Below are positions 42,822-52,296 of a stretch of 64,000 nucleotides of DNA, piece after piece. This stretch comes from Edwardsiella anguillarum ET080813 (GTDB taxonomy: Bacteria; Pseudomonadota; Gammaproteobacteria; Enterobacterales; Enterobacteriaceae), in contig NZ_CP006664.1 in the NCBI RefSeq assembly GCF_000264765.2, positions 1,922,001 to 1,986,000 of the forward strand. Reading direction: 5' to 3'. Every line of letters begins with the position of its first letter. The stretch's first letter is position 1. The notes below the pieces were generated by a model that ran no database searches, was not told the DNA's origin, and was given only the letters and a program-made list of their open reading frames with translations. The position numbers and the translations under genes were made by a program.

Positions 42822-42850
42822 TTATACGTTGCCATCCGCGCCAACGCTAT

Positions 42851-44278
42851 TTAGCGCACGCCCCCGCCGGGGATCGGCCCATTGGCTTTGGCGGCCTGGG
42901 CCGCATCATCGGGGGCAATGCTGTCGGCCGCCGTCGGGACCGGTTTACTCAGATCGCCGTTGAGCGCCAGCAGATCGTTTTGGTTGAGCGTGCCCAGCGC
43001 ATACTTGATGTTTAGCTGGCTGATCAGATAGTCATAGCGCGCGTTGGCCAGGTTCTGCTTGGCGTTGTACAGCGCCGTGGTGGCGTTCAGCACATCGACG
43101 ATGGTGCGGGTGCCTACTTGATAGCCGGCCTGGGTCGCATCCAAGGAGCTTTGTGCTGAGACCACGGCCTGTTTATAGGCAGATACGCCGCTGATGGCGG
43201 CAGAGATATTGTTGAAGGAGGAGCGGACATTCTGCACCACGCTGCGGTGGGCGCTGTCCAGGGCCTCGCTGGCGCCGACAAAGTTGTACTGTGCCTGTTT
43301 CACCTGTGAGTTGGTGGCGCCGCCGGAATACAGCGGCAGGTTAAAGCTCAGGCCTACGGTGTTCTGTCCCTGATAGCTGCTGCCGTTGCCTCCCCTCAGC
43401 GTTTCTTTCTGCGCGTTGGAGAGGGAGTTATAGTCGGTATTGCTGACGCCGGTGGAGGCTGTCAGATTCAGGGTCGGCATATAGCCGGTTTCGGCATACT
43501 TGATCTGCTGACGCGCCAGGTCCTGGCTCAGGCGGGCGCTTAACAGCTGTAGGTTGCGCTTCTCGGCCTCTTGCAGCAGCGCTTTCACATCGTCAGGACG
43601 CTTGGTGCTGAAGCGATCGATATTCAGAGCGGAGAGCTGCGGATAGTACTGGCCGGTGATCTGGCGCAGGGCCTCCAGCGAGTTATCCAGATTGTTGCGT
43701 GCGCTGACCTCTTGGGCCAGCACCTGATCGTACTGCGCTCGGGCGTTCTGTACGTCGGTAATAGCCACCAGGCCGACGTTGAAGCGCTGGGTCGTCTGAT
43801 CGAGCTGATTGTAAATCGCCTGTTTGTTGGCTTCGGTATAGGTCAGCTGATCGATAGCGCGTAGCACGTTAAAGTAGGCGGTGGCAGTATTCAGCATCAG
43901 CGTCTGTTCAGAGGACTGATAGGAGACATCCTGAATCCCGGCCTGCTTTTCGGTCAGCGATAGCTGACGCCATTTGGACATATCGAAGATTGTCTGCGTC
44001 AGCGCCAGGGTAGCCCCGTAATTATTTGAGTTCAGGCCGCTGCTGTCGCGAAAGCCGTTGGTATAGGTATAGTCAGCGCCAAGCCCCAGCTGCGGCAGCA
44101 GCGGGCTGCGGGACTCATTGATCTTTTCAAACGCAGCGTCGCGGTTAGCGGCGGCCTGACGGAGATCCGGGTTGCTTTCTTTGGCCTGCTGATATACCTG
44201 CATCAGGTTTTCTGCCTGACTTAATGCACTGAAGCCACTGAGGCTTAGGCCAATAAGAAGAGGGAGCAGTTTCTTCAT
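42851..44278 (-). CDS. tolC: Outer membrane channel protein TolC
   Basis: TolC is the trimeric outer-membrane exit duct for tripartite efflux pumps such as AcrAB and for type I secretion. The precursor has 475 residues with a Sec signal peptide MKKLLPLLIGLSLSGFSALSQA cleaved before ENLMQ. Two internal repeats give the long alpha-helical barrel, with FNVGLVAITDVQNARAQYD and YQVGTRTIVDVLNATTALYNA as the paired motifs. The C-terminal tail is about 18 residues shorter than in E. coli (493), a region not needed for the channel. It is divergent from nudF, as in E. coli. Confidence 0.97.
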   Translation of the reverse strand: MKKLLPLLIGLSLSGFSALSQAENLMQVYQQAKESNPDLRQAAANRDAAFEKINESRSPLLPQLGLGADYTYTNGFRDSSGLNSNNYGATLALTQTIFDMSKWRQLSLTEKQAGIQDVSYQSSEQTLMLNTATAYFNVLRAIDQLTYTEANKQAIYNQLDQTTQRFNVGLVAITDVQNARAQYDQVLAQEVSARNNLDNSLEALRQITGQYYPQLSALNIDRFSTKRPDDVKALLQEAEKRNLQLLSARLSQDLARQQIKYAETGYMPTLNLTASTGVSNTDYNSLSNAQKETLRGGNGSSYQGQNTVGLSFNLPLYSGGATNSQVKQAQYNFVGASEALDSAHRSVVQNVRSSFNNISAAISGVSAYKQAVVSAQSSLDATQAGYQVGTRTIVDVLNATTALYNAKQNLANARYDYLISQLNIKYALGTLNQNDLLALNGDLSKPVPTAADSIAPDDAAQAAKANGPIPGGGVR

Positions 44279-44493
44279 TTGCATTCCTTGTTATGCAGAA
44301 AATATGGTTAGCGTGGCACAGACCTAACGTCTTAGACTGCCAATTTTACCAGAGAGCTTCCTCTGGGACGGGTGGCCGAATGTGCCATTCTTGCTAAATC
44401 ATCCAAGTTTAAGAGCGCTAACCGTCTCGCTAAAGTGTACGACTTGCTTAGGTTCAGGTCCGGTGCTCTTTCAATCAGTAAGGATATTACGTT

Positions 44494-45123
44494 ATGTGTG
44501 TCGACAAACCCAGCCCCGTCACCTTCGGCAAAGATGATGTGGAAATTATTGCACGGGAAACCTGCTACCGTGGTTTTTTTTCACTCGATCGCTACCGTTT
44601 CCGTCACCGTCTGTTTAACGGCGAAATGAGCGGCGAAGTGGTGCGCGAGGTCTTTGAGCGCGGTCACGCGGCGGTGCTGTTGCCCTATGATCCGCGCCGC
44701 GATGAGGTGGTCTTGATTGAACAGCTGCGCATGCCTGCCTACACCAGCAGCCGCACGCCCTGGCTGCTGGAAATGGTCGCGGGAATGATTGAGGCGGGTG
44801 AAAGCGTAGAGCAGGTGGCCCGGCGTGAGGCGCAGGAGGAGGCCGGGATTACCGTGGGGCGCTGCCAGCCGGTGCTGAGCTATTTGGCGAGTCCGGGAGG
44901 TACCAGCGAGCGGTTGTCCATTGTGGTCGGCGAGGTTGACGCAGCCACGGCATCCGGGGTGCATGGGCTGGCGGAGGAGCATGAGGATATTCGTGTCCAC
45001 GTGGTCAGCCGTGAGCAGGCATATCGCTGGGTAGAGCAGGGCATTATCGACAACGCGGCGTCGGTGATCGCCCTGCAGTGGCTGGCTCTGCATCATCAGC
45101 GTTTGCGGGCGCAGTGGGCCTGA
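44494..45123 (+). CDS. nudF: ADP-ribose pyrophosphatase NudF
   Basis: NudF hydrolyses ADP-ribose and related nucleoside diphosphate sugars to AMP and ribose 5-phosphate. The 209 residues equal the E. coli length. The Nudix box GMIEAGESVEQVARREAQEEAGI is complete at about 97-119, with the conserved Gly that NudC lacks. In E. coli it heads the nudF-yqiB-cpdA-yqiA-parE cluster; here yqiB has decayed. Confidence 0.96.
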   Translation: MCVDKPSPVTFGKDDVEIIARETCYRGFFSLDRYRFRHRLFNGEMSGEVVREVFERGHAAVLLPYDPRRDEVVLIEQLRMPAYTSSRTPWLLEMVAGMIEAGESVEQVARREAQEEAGITVGRCQPVLSYLASPGGTSERLSIVVGEVDAATASGVHGLAEEHEDIRVHVVSREQAYRWVEQGIIDNAASVIALQWLALHHQRLRAQWA

Positions 45124-45219
45124 GCGGACGGCGAGCGAGCAGAGCTGTAAAAATTCAGACGCTCAGGGGATTGCCGGATCGGCGCGAGAGCCGATACCAT
45201 TAACGCGACGGTCTGCCGT

Positions 45220-45245
45220 GGCCGGGCGCCTTGCGGGGCCCGGCC
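45220..45245. other. GC-rich hairpin after nudF
   Basis: GGCCGGGC / GCCCGGCC form an 8-bp stem with a 10-nt loop inside the decayed yqiB region. No T run follows. It may have arisen as a new transcript end for nudF; this is only inference from position. Confidence 0.45.
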
Positions 45246-45489
45246 GACAGTCTCTGCCCCGGGAGCGTTCCGGCACGCATACCGTGTTATGGAATTGTGT
45301 GCAATACAGCAGATCTCCCGATTTAAAGCACGTTATGATAACCCGAATAAAAAGTTGCATCAGTGCGATGAAATGCATCAAATTAACTGGATTTCGGCAA
45401 GCGGATGCTCCGCAGGGTTGGGCGCAGATGCCGGGGGGGAGCGTATGCCGAGCGTTTTTTTAACTGTTCATTTCGATTTAGCCGTGTAA
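45240..45489 (+). pseudogene. yqiB: yqiB (DUF1249) pseudogene, C-terminal part
   Basis: A frame in this gap reads [21 protein letters not shown], then [11 protein letters not shown], which closely matches the C-terminal part of E. coli YqiB (EVC..QQI.RFKARYD.PNKKLHQ.DE.HQIN, from memory). The first roughly 80 residues are not recoverable, there is no proper start, and residues after HQIN are scrambled. The frame runs past the expected end through a run of seven T; six would give a TAA right after SVF. Position between nudF and cpdA is exactly that of yqiB. It is clearly broken. Confidence 0.8.
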
Positions 45490-45536
45490 CCGCCGTTTTG
45501 CAGGTTCTGACAGACTCAAGTCATAAAGGACGTTAT

Positions 45537-46364
45537 TTGGAAAGCCTGTTTCATCTGGCCGTAGCGAGTGGGGCGCCGGTCAGATTATTGCAAATTACTG
45601 ATACCCACCTATTTGCAGGGCAGCAAGAGACCCTGCTGGGGGTCAATACCTACCGCAGCTATCAGGCCGTGCTGGCGGCGATCCGCGCCGAGGCGCATCC
45701 GTTCGATCTTATCGTCGCGACGGGAGACCTCGCGCAGGATCACTCCGCTGCCGCCTATCAGCATTTTGCCGCAGGTGTTGCCGCGCTGCACAGGCCTTGC
45801 CTGTGGCTGCCGGGGAATCATGATTTTCAGCCAGCGATGGTCGACACGTTGGCGCAGGCCGGTGTACATGCGAACAAGCGGGCTCTGCTGGGGGACCGCT
45901 GGCAGATCGTCTTGCTGGACAGCCAGGTCGTTGGCGTGCCACACGGCGAGCTGAGCGATTATCAGCTCGAGTGGCTGGAGCAGACGCTGGCCAGCGAACC
46001 GCAGCGTCACACGATGCTTCTGCTGCACCATCATCCGCTGCCCTCAGGCTGTACCTGGCTGGATCAGCACAGTCTGCGCAATGCGCACGCGTTGGATGAG
46101 ATCCTGCGGCGCTATCCCCAGGTCAACACGCTGGTGTGCGGCCACATTCATCAGGAGCTGGATCTGGACTGGAACGGCTGCCGCCTGCTGGCGACGCCGT
46201 CGACCTGCGTTCAGTTCAAACCGCTGTGCACTAATTTTACCATCGATACCATTTCTCCGGGCTGGCGCTATCTGACCCTGTATCCTGACGGGCGCGTGAC
46301 CACGGCGGTGCATCGCCTGGCCAGCAGTGAGTTCAGGCCGGATTTGGACGCAGACGGCTATTGA
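45537..46364 (+). CDS. cpdA: 3',5'-cyclic-AMP phosphodiesterase CpdA
   Basis: CpdA hydrolyses cAMP to AMP and so lowers CRP signalling. It is a metallophosphoesterase with the ligands in QITDTHLF (near 21), ATGDLAQD (near 63), LPGNHDFQP (near 93), LLHHHPLP (near 162) and CGHIHQELD (near 201). The start was set at TTG 45537 because AAAGGA lies 8 nt upstream and the product is then 275 residues, the E. coli length, with the matching N-terminus ESLFHLAV. A longer frame from 45405 runs through the yqiB relic and is rejected. The stop precedes yqiA by 2 bp. Confidence 0.93.
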   Translation: MESLFHLAVASGAPVRLLQITDTHLFAGQQETLLGVNTYRSYQAVLAAIRAEAHPFDLIVATGDLAQDHSAAAYQHFAAGVAALHRPCLWLPGNHDFQPAMVDTLAQAGVHANKRALLGDRWQIVLLDSQVVGVPHGELSDYQLEWLEQTLASEPQRHTMLLLHHHPLPSGCTWLDQHSLRNAHALDEILRRYPQVNTLVCGHIHQELDLDWNGCRLLATPSTCVQFKPLCTNFTIDTISPGWRYLTLYPDGRVTTAVHRLASSEFRPDLDADGY

Positions 46365-46366
46365 TA

Positions 46367-46948
46367 ATGCCTACTCTTCTCTATCTTCACGGTTTTAACA
46401 GTTCTCCCCGCTCAGCCAAAGCGACGGCGCTACAGCGCTGGCTGGCCGAGCACCACCCGCAGATAACCATGCTGATCCCGCAGCTGCCGCCGTACCCTGC
46501 CGATGCGGCGCAGATGCTGGAGGAACTGGTGATGGAGCGCGCGGGGCGCCCCCTGGGGCTGGTGGGCTCCTCTCTAGGGGGGTACTATGCTACCTGGCTT
46601 TCCCAGTGTTTCACCCTGCCGGCGGTGGTGATTAACCCGGCGGTAAAGCCCTTTGAGCTGCTGCTGGACTTTTTGGGACAGAATGAGAACCCCTACACCG
46701 GGCAGCAATATGTGCTAGAGTCTCGCCACGTCTTTGATTTGAAGGTGATGCAGGTGGACCCTCTGGAGTCACCGGATCTGATCTGGCTGCTGCAGCAGAC
46801 CGGCGACGAAGTTCTGGATTACCGTCAGGCCGTGACCTACTACACGCCATGCCGCCAGACCATTGAAGAGGGGGGGAGTCACGCCTTCGTCGGGATTGAG
46901 CGCTTTTTCCCGCAAATCATAGACTTTTTGGGGCTGAACGCGGAATAG
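46367..46948 (+). CDS. yqiA: Esterase YqiA
   Basis: YqiA is a small alpha/beta-hydrolase esterase active on short acyl esters in E. coli. The 193-residue protein has the nucleophile elbow GSSLGG (Ser69) preceded by [10 protein letters not shown] (oxyanion region, 6-15), and the catalytic Asp and His are probably in TGDEVLDY and GGSHAF. ATG 46367 lies 2 bp after the cpdA stop, suggesting translational coupling. A terminator follows. Confidence 0.94.
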   Translation: MPTLLYLHGFNSSPRSAKATALQRWLAEHHPQITMLIPQLPPYPADAAQMLEELVMERAGRPLGLVGSSLGGYYATWLSQCFTLPAVVINPAVKPFELLLDFLGQNENPYTGQQYVLESRHVFDLKVMQVDPLESPDLIWLLQQTGDEVLDYRQAVTYYTPCRQTIEEGGSHAFVGIERFFPQIIDFLGLNAE

Positions 46949-46978
46949 CGCGCCGTCGCCCTATACCGACGGGTGGGT

Positions 46979-47014
46979 AAAGCAGGGGACGCGCTAACGG
47001 TATCCCCTGCTTTT
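46979..47014 (+). terminator. Intrinsic terminator after yqiA
   Basis: AAAGCAGGGGA / TCCCCTGCTTT form an 11-bp stem with a 13-nt loop and end in TTTT, just before parE. Confidence 0.88.
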
Positions 47015-47054
47015 CCCATCTGATTGACAAATATCTACTTTTACGAATCATAAG

Positions 47055-48950
47055 ATGACGCAATCCAGCTATAACGCTGACGCCATTGAGGTGCTCAGCG
47101 GTCTTGAACCCGTGCGCCGCCGTCCGGGAATGTATACCGATACCACCCGCCCCAACCATTTGGGTCAGGAAGTGATCGATAACAGCGTTGATGAGGCGCT
47201 GGCCGGTCACGCGACGCGTATTGAGGTGATCCTGCACCCCGATCAGTCGCTGGAGGTGATCGATAACGGGCGCGGAATGCCGGTCGACATTCACCCAGAG
47301 GAGGGCGTTCCGGCCATTGAGCTGATCCTGTGCCGCCTGCACGCCGGGGGAAAATTCTCCAACAAGAACTACCAGTTTTCCGGCGGCCTGCACGGCGTGG
47401 GGATTTCAGTGGTCAACGCTCTGTCCCGCCGGGTCGAGGTGGGTGTACGCCGCGATGGTCAGATCTATCAGATGGCGTTTGAGAACGGTGAAAAGGTGGA
47501 GGATCTGCACGTCAGCGGTACGGTGGGGCGGCGTAATACCGGCACCAGCGTACACTTCTGGCCCGATGCGCAGTTCTTTGACTCCGCTCGCTTCTCGGTT
47601 TCGCGTCTGACCCATTTGCTGAAGGCGAAAGCGGTGCTGTGCCCCGGCGTGGAGATCCTGTTCCGCGATGAGGTCAACGGCAGCGAACAGCGCTGGTGCT
47701 ATCAGGATGGCCTGACCGACTATTTGATGGAGTCGGTTAATGGCCTGGTGACGCTGCCGGAGCAGCCGTTTACCGGCGCCTTTGCCTCCGATACCGAGGC
47801 GGTCGACTGGGCGCTGCTGTGGCTGCCCGAGGGCGGGGAGCTGCTGACGGAGAGCTACGTTAACCTGATACCGACCCCACAGGGCGGAACCCACGTTAAC
47901 GGCCTGCGTCAGGGGCTGCTGGATGCGATGCGTGAATTCTGCGAGTTCCGTAACCTGCTGCCGCGCGGCGTCAAGCTGACCGCCGACGACATCTGGGAGC
48001 GCTGCGCCTATGTGCTGTCGGTCAAGATGCAGGATCCGCAGTTTGCCGGGCAGACCAAAGAGCGCCTCTCCTCACGCCAGTGCGCCGCCTTCGTCTCCGG
48101 GGTGGTCAAAGATGCCTTTAGTCTGTGGCTGAACCAAAACGTTCAGTCGGCCGAACTGCTGGCCGAGCTGGCGATTAACAGCGCCCAGCGCCGCATGCGT
48201 GCGGCAAAGAAGGTGGTGCGTAAGAAGCTAACCAGCGGACCCGCACTGCCGGGTAAGCTGGCGGACTGTAGCGCCCAGGATCTGAACCGCACCGAGCTAT
48301 TCCTGGTGGAAGGGGATTCTGCGGGCGGTTCGGCCAAGCAGGCGCGCGATCGTGAATACCAGGCGATCATGCCGCTGAAGGGAAAGATCCTGAATACCTG
48401 GGAGGTCTCCTCCGACGAGGTGCTGGCGTCGCAGGAGGTGCACGATATTTCGGTCGCTATCGGCATCGATCCGGACAGCGATGACCTCAGCCAGCTGCGC
48501 TACGGCAAAATCTGTATCCTGGCGGATGCGGACTCGGACGGACTGCATATCGCCACGCTGCTGTGCGCGCTGTTCGTCCGCCACTTCCGTCCGTTGGTGC
48601 AGGCGGGCCACGTCTATGTCGCGATGCCGCCGCTGTACCGTATCGATCTCGGCAAAGAGGTGTTCTATGCCCTGAGCGAGGAGGAAAAGGCCGGAGTACT
48701 GGAGCAGCTGAAACGCAAGAAAGGCAAGCCCAATGTGCAGCGCTTTAAAGGGCTGGGCGAGATGAACCCGCTGCAGCTGCGTGAAACCACGCTGGATCCC
48801 AATACCCGCCGTTTGGTACAGCTGGCCATTGAGGATGAGGATATGGAGCGTACCGTTGCCGTCATGGATATGCTGCTGGCCAAAAAGCGCGCCGAAGATC
48901 GCCGCAACTGGCTGCAGGAAAACGGCAATCTGGCTGAGCTGGACGTGTGA
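47055..48950 (+). CDS. parE: DNA topoisomerase IV subunit B
   Basis: ParE is the ATPase subunit of topoisomerase IV, which with ParC unlinks daughter chromosomes. The 631-residue protein has the GHKL ATP-binding fold with VIDNSVDEALAGH (near 40-52), the transducer domain, and the TOPRIM domain with FLVEGDSAGGSAKQARDR (near 416-433) and LADADSDGLHI. Length equals E. coli (630) plus one. parC follows after 185 bp. Confidence 0.98.
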   Translation: MTQSSYNADAIEVLSGLEPVRRRPGMYTDTTRPNHLGQEVIDNSVDEALAGHATRIEVILHPDQSLEVIDNGRGMPVDIHPEEGVPAIELILCRLHAGGKFSNKNYQFSGGLHGVGISVVNALSRRVEVGVRRDGQIYQMAFENGEKVEDLHVSGTVGRRNTGTSVHFWPDAQFFDSARFSVSRLTHLLKAKAVLCPGVEILFRDEVNGSEQRWCYQDGLTDYLMESVNGLVTLPEQPFTGAFASDTEAVDWALLWLPEGGELLTESYVNLIPTPQGGTHVNGLRQGLLDAMREFCEFRNLLPRGVKLTADDIWERCAYVLSVKMQDPQFAGQTKERLSSRQCAAFVSGVVKDAFSLWLNQNVQSAELLAELAINSAQRRMRAAKKVVRKKLTSGPALPGKLADCSAQDLNRTELFLVEGDSAGGSAKQARDREYQAIMPLKGKILNTWEVSSDEVLASQEVHDISVAIGIDPDSDDLSQLRYGKICILADADSDGLHIATLLCALFVRHFRPLVQAGHVYVAMPPLYRIDLGKEVFYALSEEEKAGVLEQLKRKKGKPNVQRFKGLGEMNPLQLRETTLDPNTRRLVQLAIEDEDMERTVAVMDMLLAKKRAEDRRNWLQENGNLAELDV

Positions 48951-49135
48951 CGCGCCCCGCCATACATCCGACAGGCTGCCCGCGGGTGGCCTGTTCTGTT
49001 TTCTCCTGAAACGGCGCCGCCCTGGGTGACGCGCTGTGACAGTCGGGCAAAAAATACGTTACTATCGCGGCCATTGCATGATTTTACTGCGATCGTCTGT
49101 CCTGCGGGACAGTGGCCGCGTCCAGAGGATGACCA

Positions 49136-51412
49136 ATGAGCGATCTGACTCATGACAACAGTGAGCGTGTAGCGCTCCATGCGTTTACTGAAGACGCCTA
49201 TCTGCAATACTCCATGTACGTCATCATGGATCGCGCGTTGCCCTTTATCGGCGACGGGCTGAAGCCGGTTCAGCGCCGCATCGTGTATGCGATGTCTGAG
49301 CTGGGACTTTCCGCCAGCGCAAAATTTAAAAAATCGGCGCGCACCGTCGGCGACGTGCTGGGCAAGTATCATCCCCACGGCGACAGCGCCTGCTATGAGG
49401 CGATGGTGCTGATGGCGCAGCCCTTCTCCTATCGCTATCCGCTGGTGGATGGGCAGGGGAACTGGGGGGCGCCGGACGATCCGAAATCGTTCGCGGCGAT
49501 GCGTTATACCGAATCACGTCTGTCGCGCTACGCGGAGATTTTGCTCAGCGAGCTGGGCCAGGGCACGGTGGACTATGTCGCCAACTTCGATGGCACGCTG
49601 CAGGAGCCTAAATTCCTGCCGGCGCGGTTGCCCAATATCCTGCTGAACGGCACGACCGGCATTGCTGTCGGCATGGCGACGGATATTCCGCCGCACAACG
49701 CGCGCGAGGTCGCGGCGGCGCTGGTGGCCCTGCTGGACAATCCGCAGAGCTCGCTGGACGATCTGCTGACGCACATTCAGGGACCGGATTTCCCGACCGA
49801 GGCAGAAATCATCACGCCGCGTGACGAGATCCGCAAGATCTACCGCACCGGTCGCGGATCGGTACGCATGCGGGCGGTATGGCGCAAAGAAGAGAGCGAG
49901 ATAGTGATCAGCGCCCTACCGCATCAGACCTCCGGCGCCAAGGTGCTGGAACAGATCGCCAGCCAGATGCGCGCTAAGAAGCTGCCGATGGTCGACGATC
50001 TGCGCGATGAGTCGGACCATGAGAATCCGACCCGTCTGGTGATCGTACCGCGCTCTAACCGGGTCGATCTCGATCAGTTGATGAATCACCTGTTCGCCAC
50101 CACCGATCTGGAAAAAAGCTACCGTATCAACATGAATATGATCGGTCTGGATCGGCGTCCGGCGGTGAAAGATCTGCGCGAGATCCTCAGCGAATGGCTG
50201 AGCTACCGCCGTGAGACGGTGCGTCGCCGTCTGAACTACCGTCTGGAGAAGGTGCTGAAGCGCCTGCATATTCTGGATGGCCTGCTGTGCGCGTTTTTGA
50301 ATATCGACGAGGTGATCCACATCATCCGCAGCGAGGATGAGCCCAAGCCGGTGCTGGTGGCGCGTTTTGGCCTCAGCGATACCCAGGCTGAAGCGATTCT
50401 GGATCTCAAGCTGCGTCACCTGGCCCGCCTGGAAGAGGTGAAGATCCGGGGCGAACAGGACGAGCTGGCGCAGGAGCGGGATCGTCTGCAAACGCTGCTG
50501 GCCTCCGAGCGTAAGCTGGGCACGCTGATCAAGAAAGAGATCATGGCGGATGCCGACACGTACGGCGACGCGCGGCGTTCACCGCTGCAAGAGCGTTCTG
50601 AAGCACGGGCGATGAGCGAGCACGATTTTGTCCCGAGCGAGCCGGTGACCATCGTCCTGTCCGAAGGGGGCTGGGTACGCAGCGCCAAGGGACATGATAT
50701 TGATCCGAGCGGACTGAACTATAAGGCGGGCGATGCTTTCCGCGCCTCCGCGCGTGGCAAAAGCAACCAGCCGGTGGTCTTTATCGACTCCAGCGGACGC
50801 AGCTATGCCCTCGATCCGCTGACGCTGCCGTCGGCGCGCGGGCAGGGTGAGCCGCTGACCGGCAAGCTGGCGCCGCCGCCGGGGGCGACCGTCGAACACG
50901 TGCTGATGGCTGCGGACGATCAGAAGCTGCTGATGGCCTCCGACGCAGGCTATGGCTTTGTCTGCACCTTTAGCGATCTGGTCGCGCGTAACCGCGCAGG
51001 CAAGGCCATGCTGACGCTGCCGGAAAATGCCAAGGTGCTGGCGCCGCTGGAGATTAACGGTGACGATGACATGCTGCTGGCCATTACCGAGGCCGGCCGG
51101 ATGCTGATGTTCCCGGTGCACGATCTGCCGCAGCTCTCCAAGGGCAAGGGGAATAAGATCGTCTCCATCCCCGCGGCGCAGGCCGCCGCCGGTGAGGATA
51201 CGCTGAAATGGCTGCTGGTGCTGGCGCCGCAGACATCGCTGACGCTGCATGTCGGTAAGCGTAAGCTGGTGATGAAGCCGCAGGATTTGCAGAAGTTCCG
51301 CGCCGAACGCGGGCGTAAGGGAACCCTGCTGCCGCGGGGGCTGCAGTGCATTGAGCGGGTGGATGTGGACGCGCCGCAGTCGCTGCGTCTGGACGCCGAC
51401 GGCGACGCGTAA
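49136..51412 (+). CDS. parC: DNA topoisomerase IV subunit A
   Basis: ParC is the DNA-cleaving subunit of topoisomerase IV. The 758-residue protein has the winged-helix domain with catalytic Tyr124 in [11 protein letters not shown] and the quinolone-resistance region [10 protein letters not shown], where Ser84 and Glu88 (E. coli Ser80 and Glu84) are the susceptible residues. The C-terminal beta-pinwheel (from about 500) is complete. Its numbering is shifted by about four relative to E. coli because of a longer N-terminus. Confidence 0.98.
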   Translation: MSDLTHDNSERVALHAFTEDAYLQYSMYVIMDRALPFIGDGLKPVQRRIVYAMSELGLSASAKFKKSARTVGDVLGKYHPHGDSACYEAMVLMAQPFSYRYPLVDGQGNWGAPDDPKSFAAMRYTESRLSRYAEILLSELGQGTVDYVANFDGTLQEPKFLPARLPNILLNGTTGIAVGMATDIPPHNAREVAAALVALLDNPQSSLDDLLTHIQGPDFPTEAEIITPRDEIRKIYRTGRGSVRMRAVWRKEESEIVISALPHQTSGAKVLEQIASQMRAKKLPMVDDLRDESDHENPTRLVIVPRSNRVDLDQLMNHLFATTDLEKSYRINMNMIGLDRRPAVKDLREILSEWLSYRRETVRRRLNYRLEKVLKRLHILDGLLCAFLNIDEVIHIIRSEDEPKPVLVARFGLSDTQAEAILDLKLRHLARLEEVKIRGEQDELAQERDRLQTLLASERKLGTLIKKEIMADADTYGDARRSPLQERSEARAMSEHDFVPSEPVTIVLSEGGWVRSAKGHDIDPSGLNYKAGDAFRASARGKSNQPVVFIDSSGRSYALDPLTLPSARGQGEPLTGKLAPPPGATVEHVLMAADDQKLLMASDAGYGFVCTFSDLVARNRAGKAMLTLPENAKVLAPLEINGDDDMLLAITEAGRMLMFPVHDLPQLSKGKGNKIVSIPAAQAAAGEDTLKWLLVLAPQTSLTLHVGKRKLVMKPQDLQKFRAERGRKGTLLPRGLQCIERVDVDAPQSLRLDADGDA

Positions 51413-51504
51413 TTCCAAGGCCGCCCAGCGGCGGCCGGAGAGGGCCAGCGCCGCGGCTACCGTGCCCCGGGCGCCTGGCCCGGTATTCTGTTTATGAGGT
51501 TGTT

Positions 51505-52248
51505 ATGCTATTCATTTTCCGGGTCATACTGATCACGCTGCTGTGCCTCGTTATCTGTATTGTCGGTTCGCTGTACTGCCTGTTCAGCCCGCGCAACCCG
51601 CGCCACGTCGCGCGCTTTGGCCACTGGTTTGGCCGCTTATCGCCGCTGTTTGGCCTGAAGGTTGAAACGCGCCTGCCGCCGGATGCCGCAACCTATGGCA
51701 ACGCCATCTATATCGCCAACCATCAGAACAACTACGACATGGTGACCGCCTCGAATGCGGTGCAGCCGAACACGGTGACCGTCGGTAAAAAGAGTCTGGT
51801 CTGGATCCCCTTCTTTGGGCAGCTGTACTGGCTGACCGGTAACCTGCTGATCGACCGTAAGAACCGTACCAAGGCGCACAATACCATCGCCGCCGTGGTG
51901 GAGCAGTTCCGTACCCGCCGCATCTCATTCTGGATGTTCCCCGAGGGGACCCGTAGCCGCGGGCGTGGCCTGATGCCGTTTAAGACCGGGGCATTCCACG
52001 CGGCGTTGGCCGCCGGGGTGCCTATCATACCGATCTGCGTTTCCAGCACCCACGATAAGGTGAAGCTAAATCGCTGGAATAATGGCGTGGTGATCGTGGA
52101 AATGCTGCCGCCGATCGATACCAGTCGCTGGGGTAAAGATCAGGTACGAGAGCTGGCGGAGCACTGTCGCACCCTGATGGCCGAAAAGATAGAGCAGCTG
52201 GACGACGAAGTCGCGGTGCGCGAGGCGCAGGCGGCTAAACGCGACTGA
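51505..52248 (+). CDS. plsC: 1-acyl-sn-glycerol-3-phosphate acyltransferase
   Basis: PlsC acylates lysophosphatidic acid to phosphatidic acid at the inner membrane. The 247-residue protein starts with a hydrophobic anchor (about 4-28), then the acyltransferase motif I NHQNNYDM with His73 and Asp78, and motif III FPEGTRSRG near 146-154. ftsP follows 48 bp later, the same order as in E. coli. Confidence 0.97.
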   Translation: MLFIFRVILITLLCLVICIVGSLYCLFSPRNPRHVARFGHWFGRLSPLFGLKVETRLPPDAATYGNAIYIANHQNNYDMVTASNAVQPNTVTVGKKSLVWIPFFGQLYWLTGNLLIDRKNRTKAHNTIAAVVEQFRTRRISFWMFPEGTRSRGRGLMPFKTGAFHAALAAGVPIIPICVSSTHDKVKLNRWNNGVVIVEMLPPIDTSRWGKDQVRELAEHCRTLMAEKIEQLDDEVAVREAQAAKRD

Positions 52249-52296
52249 CGTCGGCGCGGTCTGGCCGGACGCTATTTTTGATTTACGGGAGAAGTT

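Noticed and set aside
45405..45536. A 44-codon N-terminal extension of cpdA
   Set aside because: It runs through the yqiB relic in another frame and does not match CpdA.
49370..49420. Possible quinolone-resistance change in parC
   Set aside because: The region reads [10 protein letters not shown], with the susceptible Ser and Glu. No resistance substitution is present.
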